A program made the translations under genes and the position numbers. Positions 1-12,900 of a DNA stretch of 64,000 nt are shown piece after piece. Numbering within the stretch: the first letter of the stretch is position 1; every line of letters begins with the position of its first letter. This stretch comes from Timema cristinae. Lineage: Eukaryota; Arthropoda; Insecta; Phasmatodea; Timematidae. The notes beneath the pieces are model-generated. The model did not search any database, was not told the DNA's origin, and was given only the letters and a program-made list of their open reading frames with translations. The stretch lies in contig JBCFYV010000001.1 of NCBI GenBank assembly GCA_039000515.1, positions 53,872,410 to 53,936,409 on the forward strand, given 5' to 3'.

Positions 1-84
1 TATTGGTAGCCCTGGTAAAGCACCTGCACTTGTAAACCTATTCTAAATCTATTTCAACATTTGAATCAGTTAATATTTTATAAC

Positions 85-86
<2 letters not shown>

Positions 87-130
<44 letters not shown>
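87..130. repeat. (TAA)n microsatellite
   Basis: About 14 TAA units. It resembles the tails of the SINEs in this window, but no SINE body adjoins it. Confidence 0.9.
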
Positions 131-319
131 CAGTGCCTCGAGTCAAAGCCAACACGTGGCTCCTCTAAGGCGGCGGCGGGACGTCGTCTCCCTGGTATTC
201 CATTTTTCGCATCATCTTGCTGGTGAGTGTTAATACCAGGGATTGAGCTTGAACCACCAGTCGAGTCTTCTCTAGCTCGTAGGAGCACACGTGGAGTGGT
301 GAGTCGATTTCACCCTCAC

Positions 320-377
320 CGATACTAGAACTGAACAGTAGATGATACAGTAGAACTTGATAGCCCAATGTTTGGAT
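320..377 (-). CDS. Gene A, candidate third exon
   Basis: Two readings fit phase 2 here. With the acceptor attcag at 378 and the donor GTGAGG before 320, a 58 bp exon encodes a basic start followed by a hydrophobic run (HWAIKFYCIIYCSVLVS). That could begin a membrane segment. With an alternative acceptor (ctccactag, about 432) the frame stays open to a stop at 165 and would make a terminal exon of about 89 residues ending in a Pro run. I prefer the short exon because it ends in a good donor, but the sequence does not decide. Confidence 0.35.
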
Positions 378-925
378 CTGAATATTCACCAGTACCAACA
401 TATTATATTTTCTAGTGGAGAAACAGATATTTAATATTAATATCACGATGGATGTTTGGATATTTATATATTGTTTCGTAAAGGAAGTTCAAAAAAAAAA
501 AAAAAAATGGTACGGTGCATGGCACAGACTTTCACCCGCTTTTATTTTAAATTAGACATTTAGTAAAAACTCTGTAAGATTTGTGAAAATAAATAATAGG
601 TCTATTCATTGTTGTATAAACACTACACCAGAGATAATAAATGAAATAATATACACTGTTACTGACTTTATGGCATTAGGAACTAGGAACAGTGTTACAG
701 AAAATTGAAAAACAAAACATATTTGTCCATCAAATACCATACGAATCAAATTCATTTTCAAAAACCTGAATTAAAAAGTGTTATATATATATTATATATA
801 TACATTTTGAATATATATTAAAAAAAATTATTGGTTCTATAAAAATATATTTAAAATGAAAAGATTCTTTATCTTTAAAAGTAAGTTTGTATTTTCTAAA
901 ATGATAAACACGTGTAGCCTGTTAC

Positions 926-1046
926 CTATGGGCAGCCGCTTGGACTGGTATCAGTGACTGGTAATGGTTTCGACCGCCCAAGTAGTGTATCATGTGATGG
1001 TTGAAGGAATGGGCTGCTTCCGCGATGTTTGCCTGGAAGGACGACG
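926..1046 (-). CDS. Gene A, second coding exon (predicted)
   Basis: This 121 bp exon lies between a strong acceptor (ttgttcttttcag) and a GTAACA donor. Spliced to the first exon (phase 1) it gives an uninterrupted reading through ...SSFQANIAEAAHSF... to ...LIPVQAAAHR, leaving phase 2. The sequence is CpG-rich and looks coding, but I match it to no family. The reading extends upstream of the acceptor in the genomic frame, so the splice site rests on motif and phase only. Confidence 0.6.
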
Positions 1047-2152
1047 CTGAAAAGAACAAATATGTTTGTATTTGATTCGTTTGAATCCATTGCATCTCTG
1101 GAGAGGTAGTCAAGAGATTCAATGCCAAGGAAACCTAAAATCATTACGTGGGCATAACAATATCGTTAGCAATAGTAATTTTGTACAAATGAGTAGACAT
1201 GCCAGTCTGAACATGAGAGCTACTTGAGTCTAACTCATGCAACGGCGTCATACAAACTTAAATATATTTTCATTCTTTTACAGACTGTCGTTATAATACG
1301 TGAAGGCATAATGGTCATATTTTTGTTAATTAAGTGACTGGTGGGATACTTATTGGTGCGTCAAGTATTCAGAACCATGATGACGTCATGATGGTACACG
1401 TAAGAAAGTTCCAAGTATGGTAATAGTACACGATGGTGTTCAAGATGAAGATACAACCGGTCTCTTTTATCACGCGAATTATAGTTGTTTACAATTATTA
1501 CACTTTAAATAAATAACATATAATACACGACGATAAAGTCAAACCTATGCCCACAGTTTGGTTTTAAGTTACAAATACGTATTTCTAACCTTCCTATATT
1601 GGCAATACCACGACCCTAGTTAAAATATACAAGTAACTGGACACTCTAGTACATCAGTCGTTACGTTATCGGCAATGTAACTACTAACTGGTAAACTGGA
1701 GAAACGTTACATGGAACATTGCTTTGTATGGAACTGAGACATGAACCCTGGATAAAAGGGAGGAACATTATTTGAAAAGTCTCTGAGATGTGGAGCTGGA
1801 GGAGGGTATAAAGATAAAGTCGAATGATGATTATAAGAACAAAAATCATGATAGCAAAATCATTCTGCGGTTGATTCAGTATAATAAAGGCCAACTCTAT
1901 GGATCACATTATGAGAATAAATATCTTATTGAGTGATCTCATGTATGGCAAAGTATAAAGGGATAAGAGGGTACCTGTAAGACCACGAATGAAATAAAAT
2001 GACTATCTCAAACAAGGCATTAGATCAAGTTTCAGCATCTAACAAAGGAAGCTGCTGATAGTAAATGTTAGAGTACTTAATATATACAAAGAAACGGACC
2101 TGCCGAAAGAGACAACACCTAATGAAAAACGCTACTTTATTAAGTACTCACT

Positions 2153-2359
2153 TATATGTCCAATATTCGGGTCCATGATGGCATTGTAGCCGGAATCTGT
2201 CCCACCACTAGATATTTCCGACTGCGCAGATGTGGCGCTGTCGTGCTCCATGGCCTCGTGTGGGTAGAATTCCACCAACTCGTGTTCTACAACCGTGTTG
2301 TCATTGCTACCTTGGGAGTGGGATAGTTCGGGTAATTTCGGAATGCGGTCCTTCGACAT
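2153..2359 (-). CDS. Gene A, first coding exon, unknown protein
   Basis: I do not recognise this protein. The exon opens with ATG at 2359 and encodes 69 residues of acidic, polar, Ser-rich sequence (starts MSKDRIPKLPEL; ends near DPNIGHI) with no clear domain. It probably forms a soluble N-terminal tail. A 5'UTR acceptor (tattccag) ends just upstream at 2368, so an untranslated exon probably lies further right. The donor GTGAGT follows 2153 and leaves phase 1, which fits the next candidate exon at 926-1046. The base composition (many CpG, few stops) is unlike the surrounding AT-rich DNA. It lies head-to-head with ELP5, 765 bp apart. The gene continues leftwards, probably out of the window. 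Confidence 0.7.
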
Positions 2360-2367
2360 AGCCTCAA

Positions 2368-3123
2368 CTGGAATACAGTTTAATACCTGAGATCAACATG
2401 AAGAATGGAGTCAGTCTTGTTCACAAAGTCAAGACTTGTTCGGTCTACTGCTATTGGCCCAAACGACCCCTCTTTCCAACAGTTACTGATTAGTTTTCTC
2501 TTAACGCCCACAACGTTTCATTAAATCCAGGCATGGTTTTATATGTTTATAACTTGTTATGTACGTACACACTATACGACCAGGAACCTTTTTTGTTTCG
2601 AGAGGGGGTGGCAATTAGAGAAAAACCATCGAGGGAGCAAGTGAATCGACATAATGACTCTCTTTTAAAAGTTACAAAATCCTAGTGCATGTCTTCACCC
2701 GATTTGTAAAATATTTAGTTTGGATATTCATATAATCTATTTGTAGCTGTCCTACCAGGATTTTTTTTTTAAATGTATGGGTCTAGGAGCTAATTATTTT
2801 AAAACGCCCTCCCTAGAAATCTTTGAAAATTGGATGCATGGAATTTCTTTCCAGAAGATTATTAAATGTTGAATGCCTCTTGAATCTATTTGTAGTTTTT
2901 TAATGGTAACATTTAGTCAACAAGGTTTTGGTTATATGTATGTTAACCACTATTTTTCATTTGTAATTGCAAGCATATTTAACTTTATGTTTGAGTGGGG
3001 AATAAAGATTGAAGCTGGGTCAAAAAAGGACAAGATGCCCGTCATCGACACCCTCTCCTCCCCCCCCCCTACCTTATCTACCACGGCCACCTACATGAAT
3101 ACATAACGATAATTTCCCTACAA
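2368..3123. promoter_or_regulatory. Divergent intergenic region, gene A / ELP5
   Basis: These 755 bases separate the start codons of gene A (minus) and ELP5 (plus), so both core promoters and 5'UTRs should lie here. A gene A 5'UTR splice acceptor abuts 2368. I see no convincing TATA box. A C-rich run (about 3057-3069) precedes the ELP5 start. A 77-residue plus-strand reading at 2873-3106 has no coding character. Confidence 0.45.
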
Positions 3124-3229
3124 ATGGTGATGCAGTTTTCCCCCGCAAGTGGCAACCAGCTTGCCAGCATTATGACGGTCGAGGAGAGTGAAATAAATAC
3201 AGAGGGGTCATATTTATTCCTGGAGGCGG
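3124..3229 (+). CDS. ELP5: ELP5 exon 1
   Basis: Encodes residues 1-35, ending YLFLEA plus one base. The donor is a consensus GTAAGT. The split codon G|AT joins exon 2 to give ...EADSTEQSG, matching the hydrophobic strand plus Asp-Ser start known for Elp5. The start is the first in-frame ATG; in-frame ATGs at 3130 and 3172 are alternatives. Confidence 0.8.
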
Positions 3230-5486
3230 GTAAGTTATTTTCTCTTTATTTACCCACCCTGTTCCGCCGTCACTTAAACGGGTCAACAACCCCCTGATCC
3301 ACATTTCCAAACCAAAGACTTTCACGACTACTCGTCCATTAGGATGGAATTTCCCTTTTTACTATGATAACCTCTTCTAAAAAGATACTCGAGTTTAGCT
3401 AGACTGCTGAGGACGGGAAATCGAGGTTCGAATTTCGGTCGGGAGAACTGGGGATGGTTTTTCCTAAATGGTTTTCCACTCTACCTCCATGCAAATGCGG
3501 GTTCACTTCCTCTAATTAAACCTTCCCAATTCCTAATCCAATAGCGTAATTAGTACTTAAAGCGTATAACCCGAACGGGTAGTAAGACGCGGTGCTAATA
3601 TTATTATTATTATTCTAAAAAGATGATAGAAGAGCCTCAGATGCTCAAACATTTTTGATGCTCGTTATAGCTTGTATTATTAAATTTTAGTTTTGTGAAA
3701 TACAAGTTGGTGACCAAGTTGTTTATGTTAAATTTTATATGAATTAGGCTCCAACTTGTATACATTTATAAAGTGCCTCTGGTATTATCTCGGTCAAAAA
3801 CATTTCGTTAACATCGATATCAAAGTCAACCGTGAAAACGCTGTGGTCGTAAACATCGATACAGGTCAACCGCGAAAACATGGTTATTGTTATACATGCA
3901 TTTGTCCAATTGATTCAAGTTCTTAAAATGTAGCAGTAAAATACAAATAATAAAAATAACATTATGCTTATGATAAATATTTTAACCCTTACCTTATTTA
4001 TTAAAATAGTAGCTATAGACAATATAGGTACATAAATATAGTAGACTCTTTAGTCATACATTATTTAGCTTAAACATTCAAATAGTATTTTACTATGCCA
4101 TAGTAATTTTGTGAATTATCGCACTTTCTAATAGTTGTGCACTATTTGGAACTAAGTCTTACTAAACTCACCTGTACTATTTGTATCAAGATGAGTTAAA
4201 TAAGAATGTTAAGAATGTGTAGTGATTTTCTTATCAATGCTTATTGCAACATACATAATCAACAAGAAATTTAAAATAAAGTCAAAGCCATTTTTCCTCT
4301 TTTAACAAATAAGAAATAATGTAATTTAGAACATACAAAATCATAGTAAAATCTAATTAGTATTTTTGTTATTATATACTGTAACAAATAATTGATGAAA
4401 AGAACAATCGTATTTCAGAAGACTTCAGATAGGTATGATGTAAGTTATGTACGGAGATTTTATATTTGAAAAAGAATCGTAGAGAAACACATGTTTTAAA
4501 AACCATTCACTAAATTTATAGAATATACAATTTACAACATAATATCTTAAATACTGAAAATCAGGTTTTCTACTTCTTACTTCGTCCAATTTGAAGTTTT
4601 CCTAACTCTTTTTTTAAAAGACAAATTCATCAATACTGCACATGCGCATAAACTACCGACGAACTTTGTCTGAAGAACCTTACAGCGCCATGTTTTTAAA
4701 TTACATGTTTGCGTCTATATACCACATGGCTAACCTCTTTAGGTATTTTTATTTGATTTGTTATCCTTACAAGATGTTTGAAAGGAAAAATGCTTAGTAA
4801 TATCGTAGTAGGAAATTTTCGAGTCAATTTACGTTGATTCAAGGTCAGTTTAAAGTTATTTTAGACTATGAACCATAATAATTAATAGTTGTTTAACTAT
4901 AAAACCTTGATTTACTTATAATTTAGCCTTTGAACCACCTTTTAGAAAATACACACATATTTTTCTTGATAACATTGATAACATTTTACTATATTATTAA
5001 TTAATAGTATATTCTATAGATTTTGAAAATATATACAAAAAGGGTCGGCTGCAGATCATATTACTTGACGAATGTATAATAAAGTATGTGAAAGTAGTAA
5101 ATACTGATATTTCCCCCTCTTAAGATTAACTTGTCATTTAAAAAAAATTGAGGTAAAGATACTGATAAGTTTTTTGTTTTGTTTTAGATTCCACAGAACA
5201 AAGTGGTCAAGTTTTGTTGTCGGCCTTCATCCAGAGAATAGTAGATACAGAAAATAACGTTCATATATTGTGCTATGAAAATCCTATTGCCATAGTGAAA
5301 TCTCGAATTTATGGACCTAATATCCATAAAATACAATTCCATGATGCCTTTTATGACCACAAAGGGTGGTTTAAAGGTAAACATTACTTGGATATATTTT
5401 ATTTACTGATTTGGGTGGGGATAATTGGTATAGTACCTTTTATATCAGGCCATAACTTGATTGGCTTGGTATTATTACAATAAATG

Positions 5487-5531
<45 letters not shown>

Positions 5532-6624
5532 ACAGGAAGAGTCTTGAGTGTTACTTATATAATTTCAAAACTTTTTATAACTAGCCTATACAATTAAAAT
5601 AAAACTCCCTAAAATCGGAAATATGTAGCCTATAACCTGAAAAAAAAGTCTCACAGGAACTTAAACATATTTACAAATTGCTATTGTGATTAAGAAAAAA
5701 GGTTCATAAATAACGGCTCATGTCAATACTTATGTGGTCAACAAAACATCACTGGCAAGCCACGATTATTTAAAATTAAAAAAGTGACATTGTAAGTTGT
5801 TTATTTTATCAATATTAAACAAAATAAGAATTTATTTTCACATAGAAGGCTAGGTTAAGTTGGCCGGGCAAGAACTGTTGGCCTGTAATAATAAATCATT
5901 GTTTTATAAATGATGCCATCTTGATAAAAGTCAAATAGCCCATGGTTTGAGTTGTTTAGGATTCAGTTTTAATGGATAGTAGGATTGTTCATATTGTACC
6001 GGATCTCTAGATATTAAGAATTATTTCTAACAAGATAAAAGAAGAATACCAGACTGTAGTAATTAATTTACAAAAGGTTGTGTTAGTTACGTTGAAAGGA
6101 TAAATGTGGTCGTTGTAGACTTGCTGCTTTATAAAAATGATAAATTAAATTTGAGAGATTGTTTTAAGTGTTACACTTGTTCTCAAAACTCAGATCGACA
6201 CATTCCAGGCCTATTATTAAGCAATATGGCTGACTAATATCCCATCTCTTAGACAAGCTTTATGTTTTATTTTGTCAAAAAAAAATAATCTTTTATTCAA
6301 ATTAATTCTCTATATTAATTTGTTTATAAATTTAACTATAAAATGTTGATATTCTGGTTAGGCCATAACAATCTTAAATACCCTATATCCTTTCAATGGT
6401 ATTCAACCTGGGTTACTCAAAGACATCTTATGGGCGTGTAAAAATTTCACTACACACTTGTCTATATCTATCATTTAAAACTTATTATTAAAATTACTGA
6501 TATCATGGAGTTTTAAAAAATAATATTTTGTAGGGTCTATGTAATCTATTTTAGATGTTGATTACCGAATATGTAATAATTTGCATTATTTAACACCACA
6601 AACTTGGGAGTTACAACATTGCTG

Positions 6625-6665
<41 letters not shown>

Positions 6666-9600
6666 ATCTGGGGCTACACAAACAAAGAATGGTGGGATAA
6701 CACTTCTCTATGATGGATACTATCACGGTTAAAGAAACCCTGCACATTAATTTGGAAAATATGTTTAGAAGACATAAAACACGTCAAACAGTGTTATTAA
6801 TCATAATAAACAAATTAATGCACTTGAGATACCAATATTAAAATATTGTAATAGACAGGACTGCCGATAGTGGGTGGGCCGGGGCTCAAATCATGTTCCG
6901 GCGTACTAAGTGTGGCTTTTCCTGATTGGTTTCTCACTCTCTTCATGTAAACACAGGTACACTTAATCTAAATTCACCCTTCCTAATCCTTAGCACATTA
7001 ATGGGAAATAGGTAGTAGGATGTGTTGAAAAAAAATAATGTGGGGGCCAATATTATTTTGGGTAAATAGGCCTATTTTTTATTAGATGGGGATAGTAAGT
7101 TACACTTCTTACGAGTGTGGAAATGATACCCAATTTGTGACTGTTTATAAGCATATTTATTGGCTATAAAGCATAAAAAAACTTTAAAAGTTGTATTTTA
7201 TCTGTATTTAAAGAAAATACTTTGAATCAAAAAAATTACAATTTTATGACGGCTTTGTAAATCACAAATATAAATATTTAAAAGGATATAAATATTCCTA
7301 AGTTACTTTGAAAGCTTTTTAGTATAAACTCAATCGTATCTTATTTATCATAAACTATTCCAGCCAAACAAAACCTAACCTTATTTCAGGCAACAAAATA
7401 TTTTTATTAGAACATCTTGCTCTAAAATATCGTATTGACATATTTTATTTATTTTCCCTTATTTCAGCTGGTGACAAGGAGGCTAAGGAGACAGAAACTC
7501 GAAACGATCTCTTGACTATTCTGCAGAATGTGAAATCATCTAGCACAAGTGATAATGTTGTCATCATAGACTCTCTTTCCCCGCTCATTCTTAACATTGG
7601 CTTCTATGAGAGCTACAGGCAACTGCACATGATTTTAAATTCAGCACAGAGCTTCTTCGGTGAGAGACAATTACTGTGCCAAGACGTTAACCTTAAAAGA
7701 ATTCTAACATAATTTAAACTCATAAACTAATAAAGTCCAATCTTCATTTAAAGGGCCTTTTAAAAAACACAAACATATATTTTTGTTGTCAACAATGATA
7801 ACATTTTACTAAATTATTAATGTTGGTCTATAGGTATTAAATTAATTATATTTATTGAAAGTGACAGCTACAGACAACATTATTTGATGTATGAATATGT
7901 GAAAGTTGTTCTAGTAACGTTTATAGCTGTCAGCTATGTCTAATCTTAAGAAAATTGCTATATAAATCCTGGTTTTTATAGAAAGCCCATTTTTGACCAC
8001 TAACATTGATTGAAAGGCACTGAAATTACACAGTCTGGAAGTATGAATTTGATTTATTAATTATACATTTCATACAAAAACAAAAAACAATTTTTCACAT
8101 ACGCATGCGTGCACCAGTAAAAACAGTACCAACCTTGCATTTTCTGCCTACAAATATATTTGTCCTAGAGATCCAGCAGATAAATTCAGTTCATAATACC
8201 CATAAAATATTAAAGTGGCTGATAACCTTTAACTTGTAGCTAACTTTAACCTCCCGATACCAATATTTATGCGGTAGTCATAAGACCGGCCCTAAGTTGT
8301 CGCATTATATTAAGTAAACACTGTTTTTGTATAAACAGGTCTAACTGTGTCACGATTGGTGTGTCTTGTACATGAAGATGTTCTTCCCAACGCCTCATGC
8401 TCCCTCCCGCAGCTCCATCACATGGCCACCACACTGCTAAAGGTCTCTCCACCAGTGAGGGCTAACCCCATCGTCCACATTACCCATGTCAAACCGGGGG
8501 GCAAGGTCCTCTCACAGGTGCGATACTTAGCGGACAGACAAGGTTTTTATGTTGTGTCAGTTTCACCGTTCTGAGTTAAAGTTGAAATATTAAAAAAGTT
8601 TAAACCTGTGCGAAGCTTTAACATTTCAAATCTGATCCTGAATCTAATCAGTATTTATATTATGATTCAAAATACCGCATTTTAATATTTGAAAGATTAA
8701 ACTAGATACCAGATTTACAGGAGGAAGATGTGGAAGGAAAAAGGAAGTTGGAGTCATTTTAATAAATTGACTCGGCCACTGGCTGGAAACAGTTAATGAT
8801 GGATGATTAATTTACATGCCGATTCTGATATCATCTTAACTACAATTTAATTTTTAATAGTGTGGCGCCTTCTGAGTATTGAAGATTAAGAACGCCTTGA
8901 AATAAAAACATTGTATTTTAATTATTTAAATGTTATAAATATATTACTTTAGAAGTAATTTAAATATTGGTATTATCTCTCTCTTTTTAAATAAAAGATA
9001 CAGGGTTTGTCTTAGTATAATAAGTTGAAGATTGTCTCATATTTACCATTTACTAAAGTCTTATAGAGAAAGTGATAGAGGTAAGCTTGGATGGTTATTG
9101 GTTGATGTTAGTTTTGCTGTCCCAGGTTGTTAGTTTGTAAGTCGAGCAATAATACAATCCTGCAACTTCAATTTTAAAAATATTTTGAGCCTGATGTTCA
9201 ATAGAATCTTGAGAGTACAAGCTTACCTATAGTTAAAGAAAGGTAGGGATAGGATGCACATGATGCGCCTCCTTTTACATAAGAAACATGATGAATGATT
9301 ACGTGGCTAAAACATGCTCACAAGTAAAAAACCAGAAAACCCGAATAGTTTTTTTTAATCCTAATTAATAATAATTACATATATTTATATTTATTAAATT
9401 ATTTTTGTATGATGTAATTTAAAAATATTATATTTTTACACTTATAACAGTTGGATTTAAATGTTTATTGCTGCTATTTTACCTGCTTCCCCTATCTAAT
9501 GTGGAGGTTGTGTATGACAGAGAGAATGGTACACGGTCAGTGGTGACAATAGTGTGACGAGTGGGGAACTTACGAGTGCAGACCTCATGGCGGTAAGCAG

Positions 9601-9907
9601 ACCTAGCGAGTCGCTGCCCGAAGACCTCACCACCTTCAAGTTAGGACTGGGAGAAGAGGAGAAGCAGGCTCGCAGTCGACTGGTGCTGCCCTACCTCAGG
9701 TATACATTATCTTTATGACGGACCTTTGATTTCATTGGCTATGTGTGGAGTTGGATTGAATACACTATTTTATTTATTCAAATCTCGATTACAAATATTC
9801 ATTTTACCTACTAATCTCGACTTGAAATTCAAATCTTGGAGAAAAAAATAAATAAAAAAGAGAACACTGGTGGAAATAGAAACACAGAAGAGCCTCGTTC
9901 GAGGCTC

Positions 9908-9950
<43 letters not shown>

Positions 9951-12900
9951 TTTTTTTTTCTTCCCTTCACTTATTTGAGGTATTTAAGGCTGCATGAAGG
10001 TGGGACTGTTGGGCTGAGAAAAGAGCAAAAATAACAACTACTTTGGCACATTTTTCCGGGATAATGAAATATCGCAGGAGTACGTGGTGGTATTTTTTAT
10101 TTTGTAGTTCAAATATATTTCTATGTTTCTATAGAAAGACATTATAAACAATCCTATTGATTAATTTATTAAATTCATGCAAAATTTTGCATTTCTAGGT
10201 TGTGAGCGTGGTCATTTTTTTTTTTTTTCAAATTAAAATACCACATAGAACTTACGTAATTTTATGCCAAAGTTTGTTTAAATTAGTTCAGCGATGTCCT
10301 GCAAGGAACTCTTTTATCGCTTACTTAGCCTGCCTTCCCCCTCCACAAAACCCAACCCTCAGATATTGGTCAACCTTCTCTTTATGCAATGTTGGGTGAC
10401 AGGTACCAGGAACAGCTTAACACCCTCTTCTCTCACCCCCCCCACCCTTTCACGGTCGGTCTTGGGTCACTAACCAGATCTATGCTTGTCAACACATCTT
10501 GATAATTTTGAGCATGCCCTTTCAAATACACTGAAGAACCAATATATTTTGGTTTAGTTGTGTCTCGTAGAGTAGTTAACTTTTCTAGGCTTTATCAAAT
10601 AATGATTATCTTGGTGTTTTGATTTAAACTGTCAAATATTTTAACAGTAGATAGCTCTTTCGTAACTTTTGGTCATTTTTTAAATGTTTTATCAGTATTG
10701 TTTGTGTTTTCGTGATTGAACACTTACTCTACATCTCACAATTAGGAGCGTCGGGCTATTATGTGTCCGGACGCTGTCGGTGGGCCCGTCCAGCATCTTC
10801 TATGATACAATCCTACTTACCATGAGGAAAGCGAAGTTTATGACTTTCCAATCATGAGTTATAGGCGTTAATTTACACTAATGGGATAATGTTGAGAAAG
10901 CTAGAATTGAGACAAAATGTTACTGGATTTGCATAGAGGAAGAGAGAGAAACCACTCATAAAAACCCACTCTTAGTAAACCCAGCTGTAGTTTGAACCTC
11001 ATTATCTCCACGTCACTTGCAAACCTGACTAGATCAATTTGATATTCTGTCCGCGTGCCAACCGGCATGGAACTGTGACGCTTCGTTTCTACATAAAAAA
11101 TTAAAACTAAATGCAAAATAAATTTATAAAATTTAAATCCAAAAGTGATATTACATACTCTTGGGATTATCATGTGTATATGCTAATTATTCTGAACGGA
11201 TACTGAAACATACCTCTTTTTATTGCCATTAAATTATGTCATTGCAAGTATGGGCTAAAAACAACTTTAACTACAGTCCAGTTTCAATAGAAAGGGACTA
11301 CCTTACCTGACAACTAGAAACTATACTAGATCTATCTACTTCTCCTGTATTTATAGGTCAAGCCGTATGATCTACAGCTGTCACCATGGATATATCATCA
11401 ATAACTATAAAATAACACTAAAAATATAGTAAAATGGCAGAAAAATGTATTTTATAACTAAAAGGCCCTTTACATGACAGTTTGACTGTAGACGGATCGC
11501 CATAAGAAGAGTCTTTTAAAAGATATAAACTATAGGATGGACAACATTATCAAAAATACATTTCCTTTTCTTTCAGCTGCAGTTGACACAATATGGTTCT
11601 TCCTATTACAATCCGACTATATCTAGCGGTCAACAGAGATATGTGAGGCCTACTCATCCTCTCCTGGAAGCAAAGTAAATTGTCTAGTTCCCGAGTCCAA
11701 GGGCGGTACAGGTTATTACAGTATGATTTTGGTAGGAAGAACAGTAGAAGTTAGTTACTAAGGCTACTAAATCAATTTTAATATATTCATTCAGCAAATC
11801 ATGCTATCTTCAGCTGTCACCTTTGATAGATAATATCAAAACCTATAGAATGACTCAGATAATATAGTAAAATGTTATCAATGTTGACTGTAAAGAAATA
11901 TGTTTGAATTTCCTAAACTGCTCTTTCAAACAAAATCAGGGTATATTTACTCTCCATAACATCCAAAAAGATTGAACTGGGAAGATGGGAATACAAATAT
12001 TAAAACCTGAAACAAAGGTTCGCGATCCTAAATGTTTTTAAGAATGTTTAGGAATGTTTCCATTTATTTTATTTTATTCTAATAGGTGGGCAATCCAGAA
12101 AAGGCTTCAATCTAGTCTTGTACTGTTTGCCAGTGACAAAGAGTTCGGGATTTTAATCCCGGCAGTTTATACGTAGATGCTTTATTCTTAAATAGCCTTT
12201 CACTGTTTATCAAGTAAATATGCGTGAACTGCATATTAATAAATTCTACCTGCCTTACCCCAACCTCCTTAGAAAATATATCCAGTTAGTTTTGACGGTT
12301 AAAATGTTGTAGGTCACAGAAAAGTGGCCGAGGGGTCTAAGAACTAAGACCAAAAATTAAAATCTTCCATGGAATTTAATATTTAAAAAAAATATTCAAA
12401 TATGAACAGGCAAATTTCTTCAAAACAAAATATAGTGTTGTCGATTATTTTAGGACATGAATATTGTGATTTCTTTGGTAGACCATAGTGTTTACATTAA
12501 AAATAGAAATAAAATTTTAAATAATATAATGCAGTTTAAAATTCTAAAGAGTTTAATCTTTACCTTGTAACTACAATTTTAATATACTAGCTACTAAAAC
12601 TTTTTAATGAAACAAAATTGTGTAAAAATTATTTAAAAATTGGATGGGATTGTCAAAGCTAGAAATCTTAAATTGATACTACTTTATTAATTTGAAGCAA
12701 CCGCTGTCACATGCTAGTAATTTAAAATGGGTAGTGAAAAGGTTACTCTAAGAGAGGTGTGTGAGCTAGTCTAGGCTCAGGTTACCCCCATCAGTTCTTG
12801 ACACTTTCAAGGAATCCAGAAATTAACCGGCTGACAGCATTATAACAGCACTGTCCACTTAACCCCTTCTCCTTTGTACTTTTTTTTTTTTCAAATCAAG

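Larger units (their letters stand above)
5377..7467 (+). other. ELP5 intron 2
   Basis: AT-rich; holds the (TTA)n and (TA)n runs and one old SINE B. Nothing else is seen. Confidence 0.7.

Noticed and set aside
1661..1894. 77-residue hydrophobic minus-strand ORF as a gene A exon
   Set aside because: AT-driven hydrophobicity, no acceptor or donor in the right phase; the 926-1046 exon fits better.
4790..4832. ATG-led reading [14 protein letters not shown] as ELP5 exon 1
   Set aside because: It resembles an Elp5 N-terminus and is in phase 1, but needs a weak GTTGAT donor and loses the conserved Asp. The segment at 3124-3229 has a consensus donor, good codon texture and restores Asp-Ser.
5184..5384. 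Minus-strand ORF over ELP5 exon 2
   Set aside because: Shadow of the ELP5 exon, which has phase and homology support.
12095..12330. Possible old SINE (gttcgggattttaatcccgg)
   Set aside because: Only a B-box-like motif is visible; the body cannot be followed.
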